A stretch of DNA of 64,000 nucleotides, from the NCBI RefSeq assembly GCF_019317285.1, contig NZ_CP079218.1:4836001-4900000 (forward strand), read 5' to 3'. Position 1 is the stretch's first letter, and each line of letters starts with the position of its first letter. This document shows positions 25,253 through 34,210 of this stretch, one piece after another. The notes under the pieces are model-generated. The model was not told the origin of the DNA. It did not search any database and was given only the letters and a program-made list of their open reading frames with translations. The position numbers and the translations under genes are program-made. The stretch comes from Pedobacter sp. D749 (GTDB taxonomy: Bacteria; Bacteroidota; Bacteroidia; Sphingobacteriales; Sphingobacteriaceae).

Positions 25253-26887
25253 ATGTCAAAACAAGTAAAATATAACGTAGAAGCACGCGACGCCCTGAAA
25301 AGAGGTGTTGATATTCTTGCAAATGCAGTAAAAGTAACATTAGGCCCAAAAGGCCGTAACGTAATTATCGATAAAAAATTCGGTTCACCAGCAATCACTA
25401 AAGATGGTGTTACAGTAGCGAAAGAAATCGAATTGAAAGATGCTGTTGAGAACATGGGTGCTCAAATGGTTAAAGAAGTAGCTTCAAAAACAGCTGATAT
25501 TGCTGGTGATGGTACAACTACGGCTACTGTATTGGCTCAGGCAATTATCACTACAGGTATTAAAAACGTTGCTGCAGGTGCAAACCCAATGGATTTAAAA
25601 CGTGGTATTGATAAAGCTGTTGCTGCTGTTGTAGAAAACTTAAAAGCACAATCGCAAACTGTAGGTGAAGACAACAATAAAATCAAACAAGTTGCGTCTA
25701 TCTCTGCTAACAACGATGAAGTAATCGGCGCGTTAATTGCTGAGGCAATGAGCAAAGTTGGTAAAGATGGTGTAATTACTGTTGAAGAAGCAAAAGGTAC
25801 TGAAACTGAAGTTAAAACAGTAGAAGGTATGCAATTTGACAGAGGTTACTTATCTCCATATTTTGTGACTAACGCAGATAAAATGGAAGCTGAATTAGAA
25901 AATCCTTACATTTTAATCTACGACAAAAAAATCAGCAACATGAAAGAATTGTTGCCTGTTTTAGAAAAAACTGTTCAAACTGGTAAACCATTAGTCATCA
26001 TTGCTGAAGATTTAGATGGCGAAGCTTTAGCTACTTTAGTAGTTAATAAAATCCGTGGTTCATTGAAGGTTGTAGCTGTTAAAGCTCCAGGTTTTGGTGA
26101 CAGAAGAAAAGCGATGTTAGAAGACATCGCGATCTTAACCGGCGGTATTGTAGTATCAGAAGAAAGAGGTTATAAATTAGAAAATGCTGATTTAACTTAC
26201 TTAGGTTCTGCTGAGAAAGTTGTTGTTGATAAAGACAATACAACTGTAATCAATGGTGCTGGTAACTCAGAAGATATTAAATCTCGTGTTAGCCAGATTA
26301 AATCTCAGATCGAAACGACTACATCTGATTACGACAAAGAAAAATTACAAGAGCGTTTGGCTAAATTGGCTGGTGGTGTTGCAGTTCTTTATGTAGGTGC
26401 AGCTAGTGAAGTTGAAATGAAAGAGAAAAAAGACCGTGTTGATGATGCTTTACATGCAACCCGTGCGGCTGTAGAAGAAGGTATTGTTGCTGGTGGTGGT
26501 GTTGCTTTTATCCGTGCTGTTGAAGCTTTAGCAAACTTAAAAGGTGCTAATGAAGATGAAAACACTGGTATCCAGATCATCCGTCGCGCTATTGAAGAGC
26601 CACTACGTCAAATTTGCGAAAACGCAGGTATTGAAGGTTCTATCGTAGTTCAAAAAGTTAAAGAAGGTACAGCCGATTTCGGTTATAATGCACGTACTGA
26701 TGTTTACGAAAACTTAATTGGAGCAGGTGTTATTGACCCAACTAAAGTAAGCCGTGTAGCCTTAGAAAACGCAGCATCTATTGCAGCGATGTTATTAACT
26801 ACAGAAGTTGTTTTAGCAGACGAACCTGAAGAAGGTGGTTCTCCAATGCCTCCAATGGGCGGCGGCGGTATGGGTGGTATGATGTAA
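25253..26887 (+). CDS. groEL: Chaperonin GroEL
   Basis: 544 residues, normal length. Nucleotide-binding landmarks VKVTLGPKGRNV and AGDGTTTATVLAQAI (with the catalytic Asp in GDGTT) are intact. So are the signature region AVEEGIVAGGGVAF and the C-terminal Gly/Met repeat GGGGMGGMM. Codon use is visibly more restricted than in neighbouring genes (GTT, GCT and GGT preferred), as expected for a highly expressed gene. A strong terminator follows 32 nt after the stop. Confidence 0.99.
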   Translation: MSKQVKYNVEARDALKRGVDILANAVKVTLGPKGRNVIIDKKFGSPAITKDGVTVAKEIELKDAVENMGAQMVKEVASKTADIAGDGTTTATVLAQAIITTGIKNVAAGANPMDLKRGIDKAVAAVVENLKAQSQTVGEDNNKIKQVASISANNDEVIGALIAEAMSKVGKDGVITVEEAKGTETEVKTVEGMQFDRGYLSPYFVTNADKMEAELENPYILIYDKKISNMKELLPVLEKTVQTGKPLVIIAEDLDGEALATLVVNKIRGSLKVVAVKAPGFGDRRKAMLEDIAILTGGIVVSEERGYKLENADLTYLGSAEKVVVDKDNTTVINGAGNSEDIKSRVSQIKSQIETTTSDYDKEKLQERLAKLAGGVAVLYVGAASEVEMKEKKDRVDDALHATRAAVEEGIVAGGGVAFIRAVEALANLKGANEDENTGIQIIRRAIEEPLRQICENAGIEGSIVVQKVKEGTADFGYNARTDVYENLIGAGVIDPTKVSRVALENAASIAAMLLTTEVVLADEPEEGGSPMPPMGGGGMGGMM

Positions 26888-26918
26888 TATCCACTTGTAA
26901 CGAAACGATTTCGTGTAA

Positions 26919-26953
26919 AAAACCTCAAGGTATAATGCCTTGAGGTTTTTTTT
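26919..26953 (+). terminator. Terminator of groES-groEL
   Basis: Perfect 12-bp stem AAAACCTCAAGG (26919-26930) with 26938-26949, loop TATAATG, and T-run 26946-26953. Confidence 0.93.
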
Positions 26954-27103
26954 ATGCTGTAGCAGAAAGAAGCCCCACCAACACTATAAAATGCTTTAGT
27001 TTATGGGTTACGAGAAAAATTTTCCAAATAGTTCAAATGGTGGTAGGGCAAATGGCCTGAGATGTTATGATTTTTATTAATTTGCCAGTGATAATTAAAG
27101 GCA

Positions 27104-27763
27104 ATGAACGAAATTATAGACCAAAACCATTTCATTACCCAAAGTGAAATCAATAAATTTTTATTGGCCACCCTACTTTGCGGCATAATCGGAGCTGAGC
27201 GGGAATACAGAAGTAAATCTGCCGGACTAAAAACCATGATGATGATTGGTTTGGGTGCTACCTTATTTACTATCCTCTCCGTCAATATCGCGCCAAACAG
27301 TCAAGACCGTATTGCCTCGAATATTGTTACCGGCATTGGTTTTTTAGGCGCTGGAGTAATTTTCAAAGAAGAAAACCGCGTTAAAGGACTTACCACAGCC
27401 TGTATTATCTGGATAGTTGCCGCAATTGGAATGGCTGTTGGATCAGGTTATTACGAGCAGGCCATTGGTGTTACCATTGTGGTTATGCTGGCTTTGATTA
27501 TCTTCCCATTTTTAGAAGAAATTGGCGACCGTCGTTTCACCAAGCGGATCTATCGCATCGTTAAAAAACAACATACGCATGGCGATTTAGAAAGTTACGA
27601 AGAAGTTTTCAGGGAAAGTAAGTTGAAGCCGCAACGTGGCAAGCATCAGTTGGTAAACAACATCATTACAGGAAACTGGACAGCTACCGGCACACCACAA
27701 AACCACCAGAAATTTGTAGAGCGCATGCTAAAAGACAAAGAGATTATAGAGTTTGATTTTTAA
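27104..27763 (+). CDS. MgtC/SapB-family membrane protein
   Basis: 219 residues. The N-terminal half has about four to five membrane helices. It carries the family block LLCGIIGAEREYRSKSAGLKTMMMIGLGATLFTILS, TGIGFLGAGVIFKEENRVKGLTTACIIWIVAAIGMAVGSG. The C-terminal ~70 residues are a soluble tail (QQHTHGDLESYEEVF.. to KEIIEFDF). MgtC proteins modulate Mg2+ homeostasis or the F-type ATPase and help survival at low Mg2+, but many relatives are uncharacterised. Its stop lies only 2 nt from that of the convergent LRR gene. Confidence 0.92.
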   Translation: MNEIIDQNHFITQSEINKFLLATLLCGIIGAEREYRSKSAGLKTMMMIGLGATLFTILSVNIAPNSQDRIASNIVTGIGFLGAGVIFKEENRVKGLTTACIIWIVAAIGMAVGSGYYEQAIGVTIVVMLALIIFPFLEEIGDRRFTKRIYRIVKKQHTHGDLESYEEVFRESKLKPQRGKHQLVNNIITGNWTATGTPQNHQKFVERMLKDKEIIEFDF

Positions 27764-27765
27764 AT

Positions 27766-30654
27766 TTACGGTTTGATGCGATCCGTTATTTCTCTCATCG
27801 AAATTGCTTTGTCATTGGGAATTTTAGTTATCCTCAGCCATTTAAAAAACAGTTCGTAACCCCAACCCGTGATCGATTTTTTATTTAAAGCGATAGCACT
27901 GTAGAGTTTTGGCAAACTGTAATAATCAAATGAACCACTTCCTATTTGCGAACATGCCTTTAAGTAACTGAGTAAGGTTTTATGGGCATTATCGTTAAAT
28001 CCCTTCTCCAACTCATCGGAATATTTTTCAGCATTCTTAAAATCTTCCTTAACAATCATCAGTTCCAGTAAACTTAGCTGCAGCATTTCTGCTGCCTGTT
28101 TATTTTTTTTTGCATAACTGATCTGATCTTCATATTTCTTTATCCCTTTTTCAAACGCATCATCTGCAGCGGCATTATTACCAATAGTTCTGTACAAAAG
28201 CCCCACGTCGCCCCAGCTATCACTAAAATTTTGGGCCAGGGTTTCATAATCTTTAATGGCGCTAACCGTATCTTTTAATTTTAGGTAACTCTTGGCACGG
28301 AATTCAAAATCAGGAATAACGAAGTTCATAATCCTTACTCCTCCTGCAGTATCACGTTGTATCGCTTTGGTTAAATAGATTATTGCCTTTTCATACTCAC
28401 CTATCTCGTAAGACGCTTCACCTAAATTATTCATGAATATTTTAGATAGGGTTAGGTTTTCATTGATTTTCATCGCCTTATTTGCGAGATCAACTGATCT
28501 GTTAAATTCCTTTCGATAATAATGATTATTACTTTTATTCACTAGTGCCAGCACCACTGAGTCTGTTTTGGGCAGATCATTTTCATTTATAACCCCCAAA
28601 TCAATAAACCAAAGTTGTTTTTCGTATTTACTATCAACATATTGATTCAGGTTTACAGGTTGTGTTTTAAGTCTGTTCCTGTTCAAATTAATTTTATAGA
28701 GATATGGTGCCGATTTTATATTTTCAGGCACTATCGAAATCTTATTTCCACCTAGATTTAAATCACTGGCAAAAAAATTATTCCAGCCGGCTACTGGCAA
28801 CTCTTGTATTCCACAATTTTCGAGTTCAACGATATAGGCTTTAGATGGAGAAGAAAATAATCCCTCAAATACTTGTACTGAATTGATGCCTGTATTATTG
28901 CTTAAAAAGATTTTTTTAAGGTTTCCCCATTTACTGAGGTTAAGGGGGAAGTTTTTCAAGTGGTTCACAGAGATTGTACGTTTTGGATTTGGATCTTCTT
29001 TCCGGTAAATCCCTCTCACAGAGCTTTTTTTCCTCGCCTCATCTATTGTAGAGGTATAAAGGTAAACTTCTTCCAGAGCCGAAAGATCTTCCATTTCATG
29101 GGGAAGTGAATCCAGATCGTTGAAACTTAAATCCAGTTTTTTTAAGGCGTTTAGTTTACCGATACTTTCAGGCAGGGTTTTAATGTTATTTGAGCCTAGC
29201 AGCAGCACATTCAATTGTGCTAAATTGCCTATTGTAGATGGCAGCATGCAAATTTGGTTATAACCAAAATTTAACACCTTTAACGATTTTAGAGAAATCA
29301 GCCCCTCTGGAAAATCACTGATCAGATTATCGTTTAAATTAATGCTTTCAAGCTTCGTTAAGCTACTAATCGTACGGGGAATTGATTGAAGATTGCAATA
29401 TTGAGCTTCTAAAACAGTAAGATTTTTTAAACTACCTATTGTCGCTGGTAATTGTACCAAAGGATTGGCATTAAGCCATAAATGTTGCAAAGCCGTACAA
29501 TCTCCAATTTTGGAGTTAAGCAGTTTTAATTTGTTACTGCTTAAATCTAAAAATCTTAATTTTTTTAACCGTCCTAACTCATCAGGTATTCCAGAAAAAT
29601 TATTGTAATTCAGGCACAGGCTATCTAAGTTGCTGAGTTTTCCAATAGTAATGGGTATAGTACTCATTTTCGTTGAAATGGATAGTAATTTAAGCTTGCT
29701 CAGATCGCCGATTTCATCCGGCATTTCAATTGCCTCGTTGCTATAAATCTTAAATACTTCAAGATTTTTAAATTTTGAAATGCTGGCTGGCATTTTATCA
29801 AATTTCGCACCCCTTATCTCCAGGGTTTTTAAATTTTTACTGGCAGATATCGCCTGAAAAAAACTATTCGCATCGGTTAAATCCGCTGAAAAAATCTGAA
29901 CATGTTCGAGTTTGCTATTTTTTAGACCCGTTGAAATATTATAATTTACCACAGGATAACCAAGGACTAAAAAATTTAAATTTTTAAGTTTTGATAGTAT
30001 ACCAAATCCTTGATTGTAATTTAAACTATCAAAAACAAGCTTTAATGACCGAAGGTTATCCAACCGAGAAAACCACTGGGGCAGCTCTTTTATTGATGAG
30101 CTGAGCTGTAAAGTTTCGAGTTTTTTGATCTGAAGGAGTTCAACAGGTATTGTTTTAAGATTTGAATATTCAAAAATAAGTCTTTTTAAATTGTCCAGCT
30201 TACGTAAAGTATTGAGTGCTGCAGGCAAGTCGAAATTTACCTTTCCATAAAATTTTACCGCTTCAATCTGCTTATTTGTCGAAATTGCTTCTGGTAGTAC
30301 CATCTGCTCAACTGAATTCTCTCTCCAAAAAAAAGGCCCGTTAAACTGAACGGCTTTAAGGTTAATAAATTCTTTGAGTGTATTTACCAGCTGGTTAAGC
30401 TCGTCCTGATTCTTAAATTCAAGCTCCAGGTATACAATAGAAGGAAGTTTTTTGCGGTATTTTTCAAGTTTGCTGATCTCTTTTACCGATAATTTTAATC
30501 CATTTACAGGTTCTATCAAGTTATCATACTGAAGACGGTCTACAGCTGAAGCATATATTTTATCAGGGTCAGAAGGAAAATTTGAAAATGGACTTTGTGC
30601 CCTTGATAAATAAGCAAAAAATAAAATAAAGATAACTGTGCAAAAACACTTCAT
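27766..30654 (-). CDS. Secreted leucine-rich-repeat protein with C-terminal TPR region
   Basis: 962 residues with a signal peptide (MKCFCTVIFILFFAYLSRAQS). From about residue 85 to 675 there are some twenty leucine-rich repeats of the LxxLxxLxLxxNxLxxLPxxIGxL type, for example SKLKLLSISTKMSTIPITIGKLSNLDSL and NALKKLDLSFNDLDSLPHEMEDLSALEEV. The last ~240 residues form tetratricopeptide-like helices (MNNLGEASYEIGEYEKAIIYLTKAI; AKSYLKLKDTVSAIKDYETLAQ). No catalytic domain is apparent; both repeat types are protein-binding scaffolds. The LRR class resembles the bacterial/plant intracellular RSU-1-like type. Location is probably the periplasm or outer surface; partner unknown. Confidence 0.9.
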   Translation of the reverse strand: MKCFCTVIFILFFAYLSRAQSPFSNFPSDPDKIYASAVDRLQYDNLIEPVNGLKLSVKEISKLEKYRKKLPSIVYLELEFKNQDELNQLVNTLKEFINLKAVQFNGPFFWRENSVEQMVLPEAISTNKQIEAVKFYGKVNFDLPAALNTLRKLDNLKRLIFEYSNLKTIPVELLQIKKLETLQLSSSIKELPQWFSRLDNLRSLKLVFDSLNYNQGFGILSKLKNLNFLVLGYPVVNYNISTGLKNSKLEHVQIFSADLTDANSFFQAISASKNLKTLEIRGAKFDKMPASISKFKNLEVFKIYSNEAIEMPDEIGDLSKLKLLSISTKMSTIPITIGKLSNLDSLCLNYNNFSGIPDELGRLKKLRFLDLSSNKLKLLNSKIGDCTALQHLWLNANPLVQLPATIGSLKNLTVLEAQYCNLQSIPRTISSLTKLESINLNDNLISDFPEGLISLKSLKVLNFGYNQICMLPSTIGNLAQLNVLLLGSNNIKTLPESIGKLNALKKLDLSFNDLDSLPHEMEDLSALEEVYLYTSTIDEARKKSSVRGIYRKEDPNPKRTISVNHLKNFPLNLSKWGNLKKIFLSNNTGINSVQVFEGLFSSPSKAYIVELENCGIQELPVAGWNNFFASDLNLGGNKISIVPENIKSAPYLYKINLNRNRLKTQPVNLNQYVDSKYEKQLWFIDLGVINENDLPKTDSVVLALVNKSNNHYYRKEFNRSVDLANKAMKINENLTLSKIFMNNLGEASYEIGEYEKAIIYLTKAIQRDTAGGVRIMNFVIPDFEFRAKSYLKLKDTVSAIKDYETLAQNFSDSWGDVGLLYRTIGNNAAADDAFEKGIKKYEDQISYAKKNKQAAEMLQLSLLELMIVKEDFKNAEKYSDELEKGFNDNAHKTLLSYLKACSQIGSGSFDYYSLPKLYSAIALNKKSITGWGYELFFKWLRITKIPNDKAISMREITDRIKP

Positions 30655-30835
30655 GAGGCTGTTTAACTTTAGAATGGCGTAAATATAATATTATCGATTT
30701 ATTTAGGGCATTGCAAAAAGAAACATCCATTGTATTTGCAAAACACCATTTTTAGAGCATTCGGATTAGATTTTCTAAGGTAAAGCATTTTCATCTCCAC
30801 CCAAAATTAATTTATCCAAAATCATAAAACAATCA

Positions 30836-30843
30836 TAGCTTTG
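30836..30843 (+). promoter_or_regulatory. Candidate -7 element of the serine dehydratase gene
   Basis: TAGCTTTG fits TAnnTTTG and lies 16 nt before ATG 30860. The -33 region near 30811 (TTTATCC) is a partial match. Confidence 0.5.
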
Positions 30844-30859
30844 TGTAACTATATTCATA

Positions 30860-32287
30860 ATGATCAAGGAACAAATTTCAGTTTTCGATATTTTTAAAAT
30901 AGGTATTGGCCCATCCAGCTCACATACTTTAGGGCCATGGCGGGCTGCGCAACAATTTACAGCTTCACTCGCCCTAAACAATTTAATTGATGATGTTGAG
31001 GGTATCAAAATACTGCTTTATGGTTCGCTTGCTAAAACAGGTAAAGGCCACGGAACGGATGTTGCTATTTTACTCGGCTTAACAGGAGCTGATCCGGTAA
31101 CTTTTGATGTTGATGCGGTTACCCCTACTTTCGAAAGCATTCAAAGAGATAAGAAATTAAATCTCGCTGGTCATTTAATTCTTGATTTCGATTACGATAA
31201 CGATCTCCTTTTTCTTTTTGCCGAAAGTTTACCTTTTCACCCAAATGCGGTTACTTTCCAGGCATTTTTAAAGGATGGTAAAGCTTTTTCTGAGACCTAT
31301 TACTCCATTGGGGGTGGTTTTGTAATCAAAGAAGGCGAAGACAATAGCAAAAAGGCCCAGGTAGACCTACCCTTTCCAGTAGAAAAAGCAAAAGAACTAT
31401 TACACTGGTGCCTGTCAACAGGTTTAAAAGTGAGCGAAATTGTAATGGAAAACGAATTGGCCTGGCGCACTGAAGCAGAGACAAAAAAAGGCATTTTACA
31501 ACATTTCGCCGTAATGCGCGATTGTATTTACCGTGGTTGTCATACTACAGGCTTTTTACCAGGTGGTTTAAATGTAGCACGACGGGCATTTCCACTAAAT
31601 AAGCGGTTAATTGGAAAAAGTGAATATTCAGATTATAATAGCTGGGTAGAAGCCATTAGAAAAGGTGGAAACGGTTTTAATTATATTTTAGATTGGGTAA
31701 GCTGTTTTGCCTTAGCCGTTAATGAAGAAAATGCATCTTTTGGTCGTGTGGTAACCGCCCCTACCAACGGTGCTGCTGGGGTAATTCCAGCGGTATTGCA
31801 ATATTTTATTACCTTTTGCGACGGCTATAACGAAGAAAAAATCATCCAGTTTATTGCCTGTGCTTCAGAAATAGGCAGTATTTTCAAAAAAGGAGCAACT
31901 ATATCAGCCGCTATGGGTGGTTGTCAGGCCGAAATTGGCGTTTCCTCAGCCATGGCTGCCGCAGCGCTAACGGAGTGTTTAGGCGGCTCGCAAAGACAGG
32001 TTTTAATGGCCGCAGAAATTGCCATGGAACATCACCTGGGTTTAACCTGCGATCCGATTGGCGGCTTGGTACAGATTCCTTGTATCGAAAGAAATACCAT
32101 GGGTGCCATTAAGGCCATTACAGCTAGTCAGCTGGCGCTACAAAGCAATCCTGATAAGGCAAAAGTAAGTTTAGATGCTGTAGTAAATACGATGTGGGAA
32201 ACTGCCCTCGATATGAATGCCAAATATAAAGAAACATCTGATGGAGGATTGGCAACAAATATTCCGATCAGTTTGCCAGAGTGTTAA
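30860..32287 (+). CDS. sdaA: L-serine ammonia-lyase (iron-sulfur type)
   Basis: 475 residues, single-chain form. The enzyme deaminates L-serine to pyruvate and ammonia. The N-terminal domain starts ISVFDIFKIGIGPSSSHTLGPWRAA (serine-binding SSSHT), and the catalytic domain includes VTAPTNGAAGVIPAVL. Candidate Fe-S ligands are the cysteines in GGCQAEIGV, GLTCDPIGG and QIPCIERN. The polypeptide ends ..ISLPEC. A terminal cysteine is a known feature of this family, where the tail can fold into the active site as a fourth cluster ligand. It stands alone with its own candidate promoter. Confidence 0.95.
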   Translation: MIKEQISVFDIFKIGIGPSSSHTLGPWRAAQQFTASLALNNLIDDVEGIKILLYGSLAKTGKGHGTDVAILLGLTGADPVTFDVDAVTPTFESIQRDKKLNLAGHLILDFDYDNDLLFLFAESLPFHPNAVTFQAFLKDGKAFSETYYSIGGGFVIKEGEDNSKKAQVDLPFPVEKAKELLHWCLSTGLKVSEIVMENELAWRTEAETKKGILQHFAVMRDCIYRGCHTTGFLPGGLNVARRAFPLNKRLIGKSEYSDYNSWVEAIRKGGNGFNYILDWVSCFALAVNEENASFGRVVTAPTNGAAGVIPAVLQYFITFCDGYNEEKIIQFIACASEIGSIFKKGATISAAMGGCQAEIGVSSAMAAAALTECLGGSQRQVLMAAEIAMEHHLGLTCDPIGGLVQIPCIERNTMGAIKAITASQLALQSNPDKAKVSLDAVVNTMWETALDMNAKYKETSDGGLATNIPISLPEC

Positions 32288-32342
32288 TTCAACATTGTTG
32301 CAATAAAATGACTGATGTTATCGTTTTATTACAAACTTTCCG

Positions 32343-32372
32343 TTGACAAATCAACAAGTATTTTTACATTCG
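32343..32372 (+). promoter_or_regulatory. Candidate promoter of the C1 peptidase gene
   Basis: TTG at 32343-32345 and TACATTCG at 32365-32372 (one mismatch to TAnnTTTG), 19-nt spacing. The start codon at 32399 is 26 nt downstream. Confidence 0.45.
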
Positions 32373-32398
32373 CTGACTTTATTAATTATTCATAAAAA

Positions 32399-33592
32399 AT
32401 GATCAACTACACAAAAATCAGTGTGATTGGTTTGGCTTTGTCGTTATCTATATCAGCGACTTATGCGCAAGACAATCTCGTTAATTCTTTAAAAAACAAC
32501 CAAAGCGAAAACAGTACTGCTTCTTTTAAATTTACAGAAGTAATTAACCTGTCCAATACCCCAGTTCAGAATCAAGGATCTTCAGGCACTTGCTGGAGCT
32601 ACTCAACCAACTCATTTTTAGAATCAGAAATGATTAAAGCTGGTAAACAGCCAGTAACCTTGTCTCAGCTTTTTTCGGCCCGCAATGCCTATGTAGAAAA
32701 AGGTAAAAATTATGTGCGTATGCATGGTGCGGTTTCATTAGGCGATGGTGGCGCTTTACACGATGTAATCAACATGTACAGAAAATATGGTGCAGTTCCT
32801 CAGGAAGTATATACCGGATTAAATTACGGCACTAAAATCAATAAAACCGCAGAGCTTGGCGATATCGAAAAAGGTGTTTTAGAAGCTGTTGTAAAAAATG
32901 CAAATGGCGAGTTAACCCCAAACTGGGTAAAAGCTTATACAGGTGTAATTGATGCTTATTTAGGTGCTGTACCTGAAAACTTTACCTACAATGGCAAAAA
33001 ATACACGCCAAAAACTTTCGCTCAGGAAGTGGTAGGTTTAAATGCCGATAACTATGTAGAACTTTCATCGTTCAACGATCATCCTTTTTACAGCAAGTTT
33101 ACTTTATTAGTGCCTGATAACTGGTCTTTCAATCAGGTTTACAATGTTAAGGTAAACGAGTTAACCGACATTATTGATAACGCTTTAAAAGGTGGTTATA
33201 CTGTTGCATGGGCTACAGATGTAAGTGAAAAAAACTTCAGCTGGAAAAACGGTGTGGCTTTTGTTCCGCAAATACCTTTCGCTGACATGACCGTGAAACA
33301 GAAAGCAGAAATGTTTAACGGCCCGCAGCCAGAGATGGAAATTACGCAGGAGAACCGTCAGCTTGCTTTCGATAACTATCAAACCACTGATGATCATGGT
33401 ATGCACATTGTTGGCCTAGCCAAAGATCAGACAGGTAAAGAATATTACATCGTTAAAAACTCCTGGGGAGCAAGTAACGATTATAAAGGATACTTATACG
33501 TAACTAAAAACTATGTAAAATATAAAACAACAGCAATTTTATTAAATAAAGCAGGTATTCCATCTGCAATTGCTAAGAAATTAGCTTTGTAA
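32399..33592 (+). CDS. Secreted C1-family cysteine peptidase (aminopeptidase C / bleomycin-hydrolase type)
   Basis: 397 residues with a signal peptide (MINYTKISVIGLALSLSISATYAQ). The papain-fold active site is complete: Gln58 and Cys65 in PVQNQGSSGTCWSYS, His336 in DDHGMHIVGL, and Asn354 in YIVKNSWGAS. The arrangement and spacing fit the C1B (PepC/bleomycin hydrolase) subfamily. Unlike cytosolic PepC, this copy is exported, so it probably acts on peptides in the periplasm. The C-terminus, ..IAKKLAL, extends beyond the fold; in PepC proteins the tail can occupy the active site and set aminopeptidase specificity. A terminator follows. Confidence 0.93.
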   Translation: MINYTKISVIGLALSLSISATYAQDNLVNSLKNNQSENSTASFKFTEVINLSNTPVQNQGSSGTCWSYSTNSFLESEMIKAGKQPVTLSQLFSARNAYVEKGKNYVRMHGAVSLGDGGALHDVINMYRKYGAVPQEVYTGLNYGTKINKTAELGDIEKGVLEAVVKNANGELTPNWVKAYTGVIDAYLGAVPENFTYNGKKYTPKTFAQEVVGLNADNYVELSSFNDHPFYSKFTLLVPDNWSFNQVYNVKVNELTDIIDNALKGGYTVAWATDVSEKNFSWKNGVAFVPQIPFADMTVKQKAEMFNGPQPEMEITQENRQLAFDNYQTTDDHGMHIVGLAKDQTGKEYYIVKNSWGASNDYKGYLYVTKNYVKYKTTAILLNKAGIPSAIAKKLAL

Positions 33593-33613
33593 TTCAATCA
33601 AAATCATTTAAGG

Positions 33614-33643
33614 AGCCGCAGAAGAAATTTTGCGGCTTTTTTT
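33614..33643 (+). terminator. Terminator of the C1 peptidase gene
   Basis: Stem AGCCGCA (33614-33620) / TGCGGCT (33631-33637), 10-nt loop, and T-run 33637-33643. Confidence 0.88.
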
Positions 33644-33645
33644 GT

Positions 33646-34210
33646 TAACCACAGAGTTCACTGAGTTTTACACAGAGAAAACACAAAGAGGCGAGCAGAA
33701 AGCGTTTGGTGAGCAAGGCAAATTACACTAGAGCCTTCGTCTCTCTGTAGCGCAGCGGAATGGAGAGATCTATAAGTGAAAATGCTTTGTGCTAATCTAT
33801 GTTTCCGTGGAAAATCTTAGACTCCGCTACCATTGACGTTATTTTATAAATTAATATTAATCAGTATTTTAACTATTTTGCATTTCCATCCAGCTAGGCC
33901 ATAGCACGGTATCCCCGTTCTACTTAAATCCGGCTTAACAAATTTTTCGGGCTGCACTGCCTAAGCCAAACTACTAGCTTTGAAAGAAAAATTTTCAGCC
34001 GGCAGTTTTTGTTTCTTTTTGATGCCAAAAAGAAAGAGCCCTTCGGCGGCGGTGAGCCGAGGCAAGACTGCGCCGTAGGACAAGAGAAAACAATTCTACG
34101 TCACTTATATTGATTTTTATACAATAAATTATTCCTCAGACTGACAAACATGATAATCTGTGCGCTCTGTGTTTTTCTCTATGGCCTCTGTGATAAAAAA
34201 CCGGAATAAT
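33646..34210. repeat. Gene-free stretch with several interspersed repeat families
   Basis: No supported reading frame. It holds an ACACAGAG-type repeat (33648-33690), a half copy of the GCGCAGCGGAATGGAGAGATCT family (about 33749-33770), and a TTTCTTTTTG/CCAAAAAGAAA hairpin (34012-34034, flanking ATG). It ends with another TGTGCTCTGTG..CTCTGTGAT repeat (34159-34192). The 33.9-34.08 kb part, with GGCACGGTATCC-like and CCTTCGGCGGCGGTGAGCCGAGG motifs, looks like a further repeat unit without a partner in this window. Confidence 0.65.

Noticed and set aside
33900..34110. Possible tRNA or structured RNA in the 33.9-34.1 kb gap
   Set aside because: Some GC-rich stems exist, but no cloverleaf, T-loop GTTCRA or CCA end could be traced; it looks like a repeat element.
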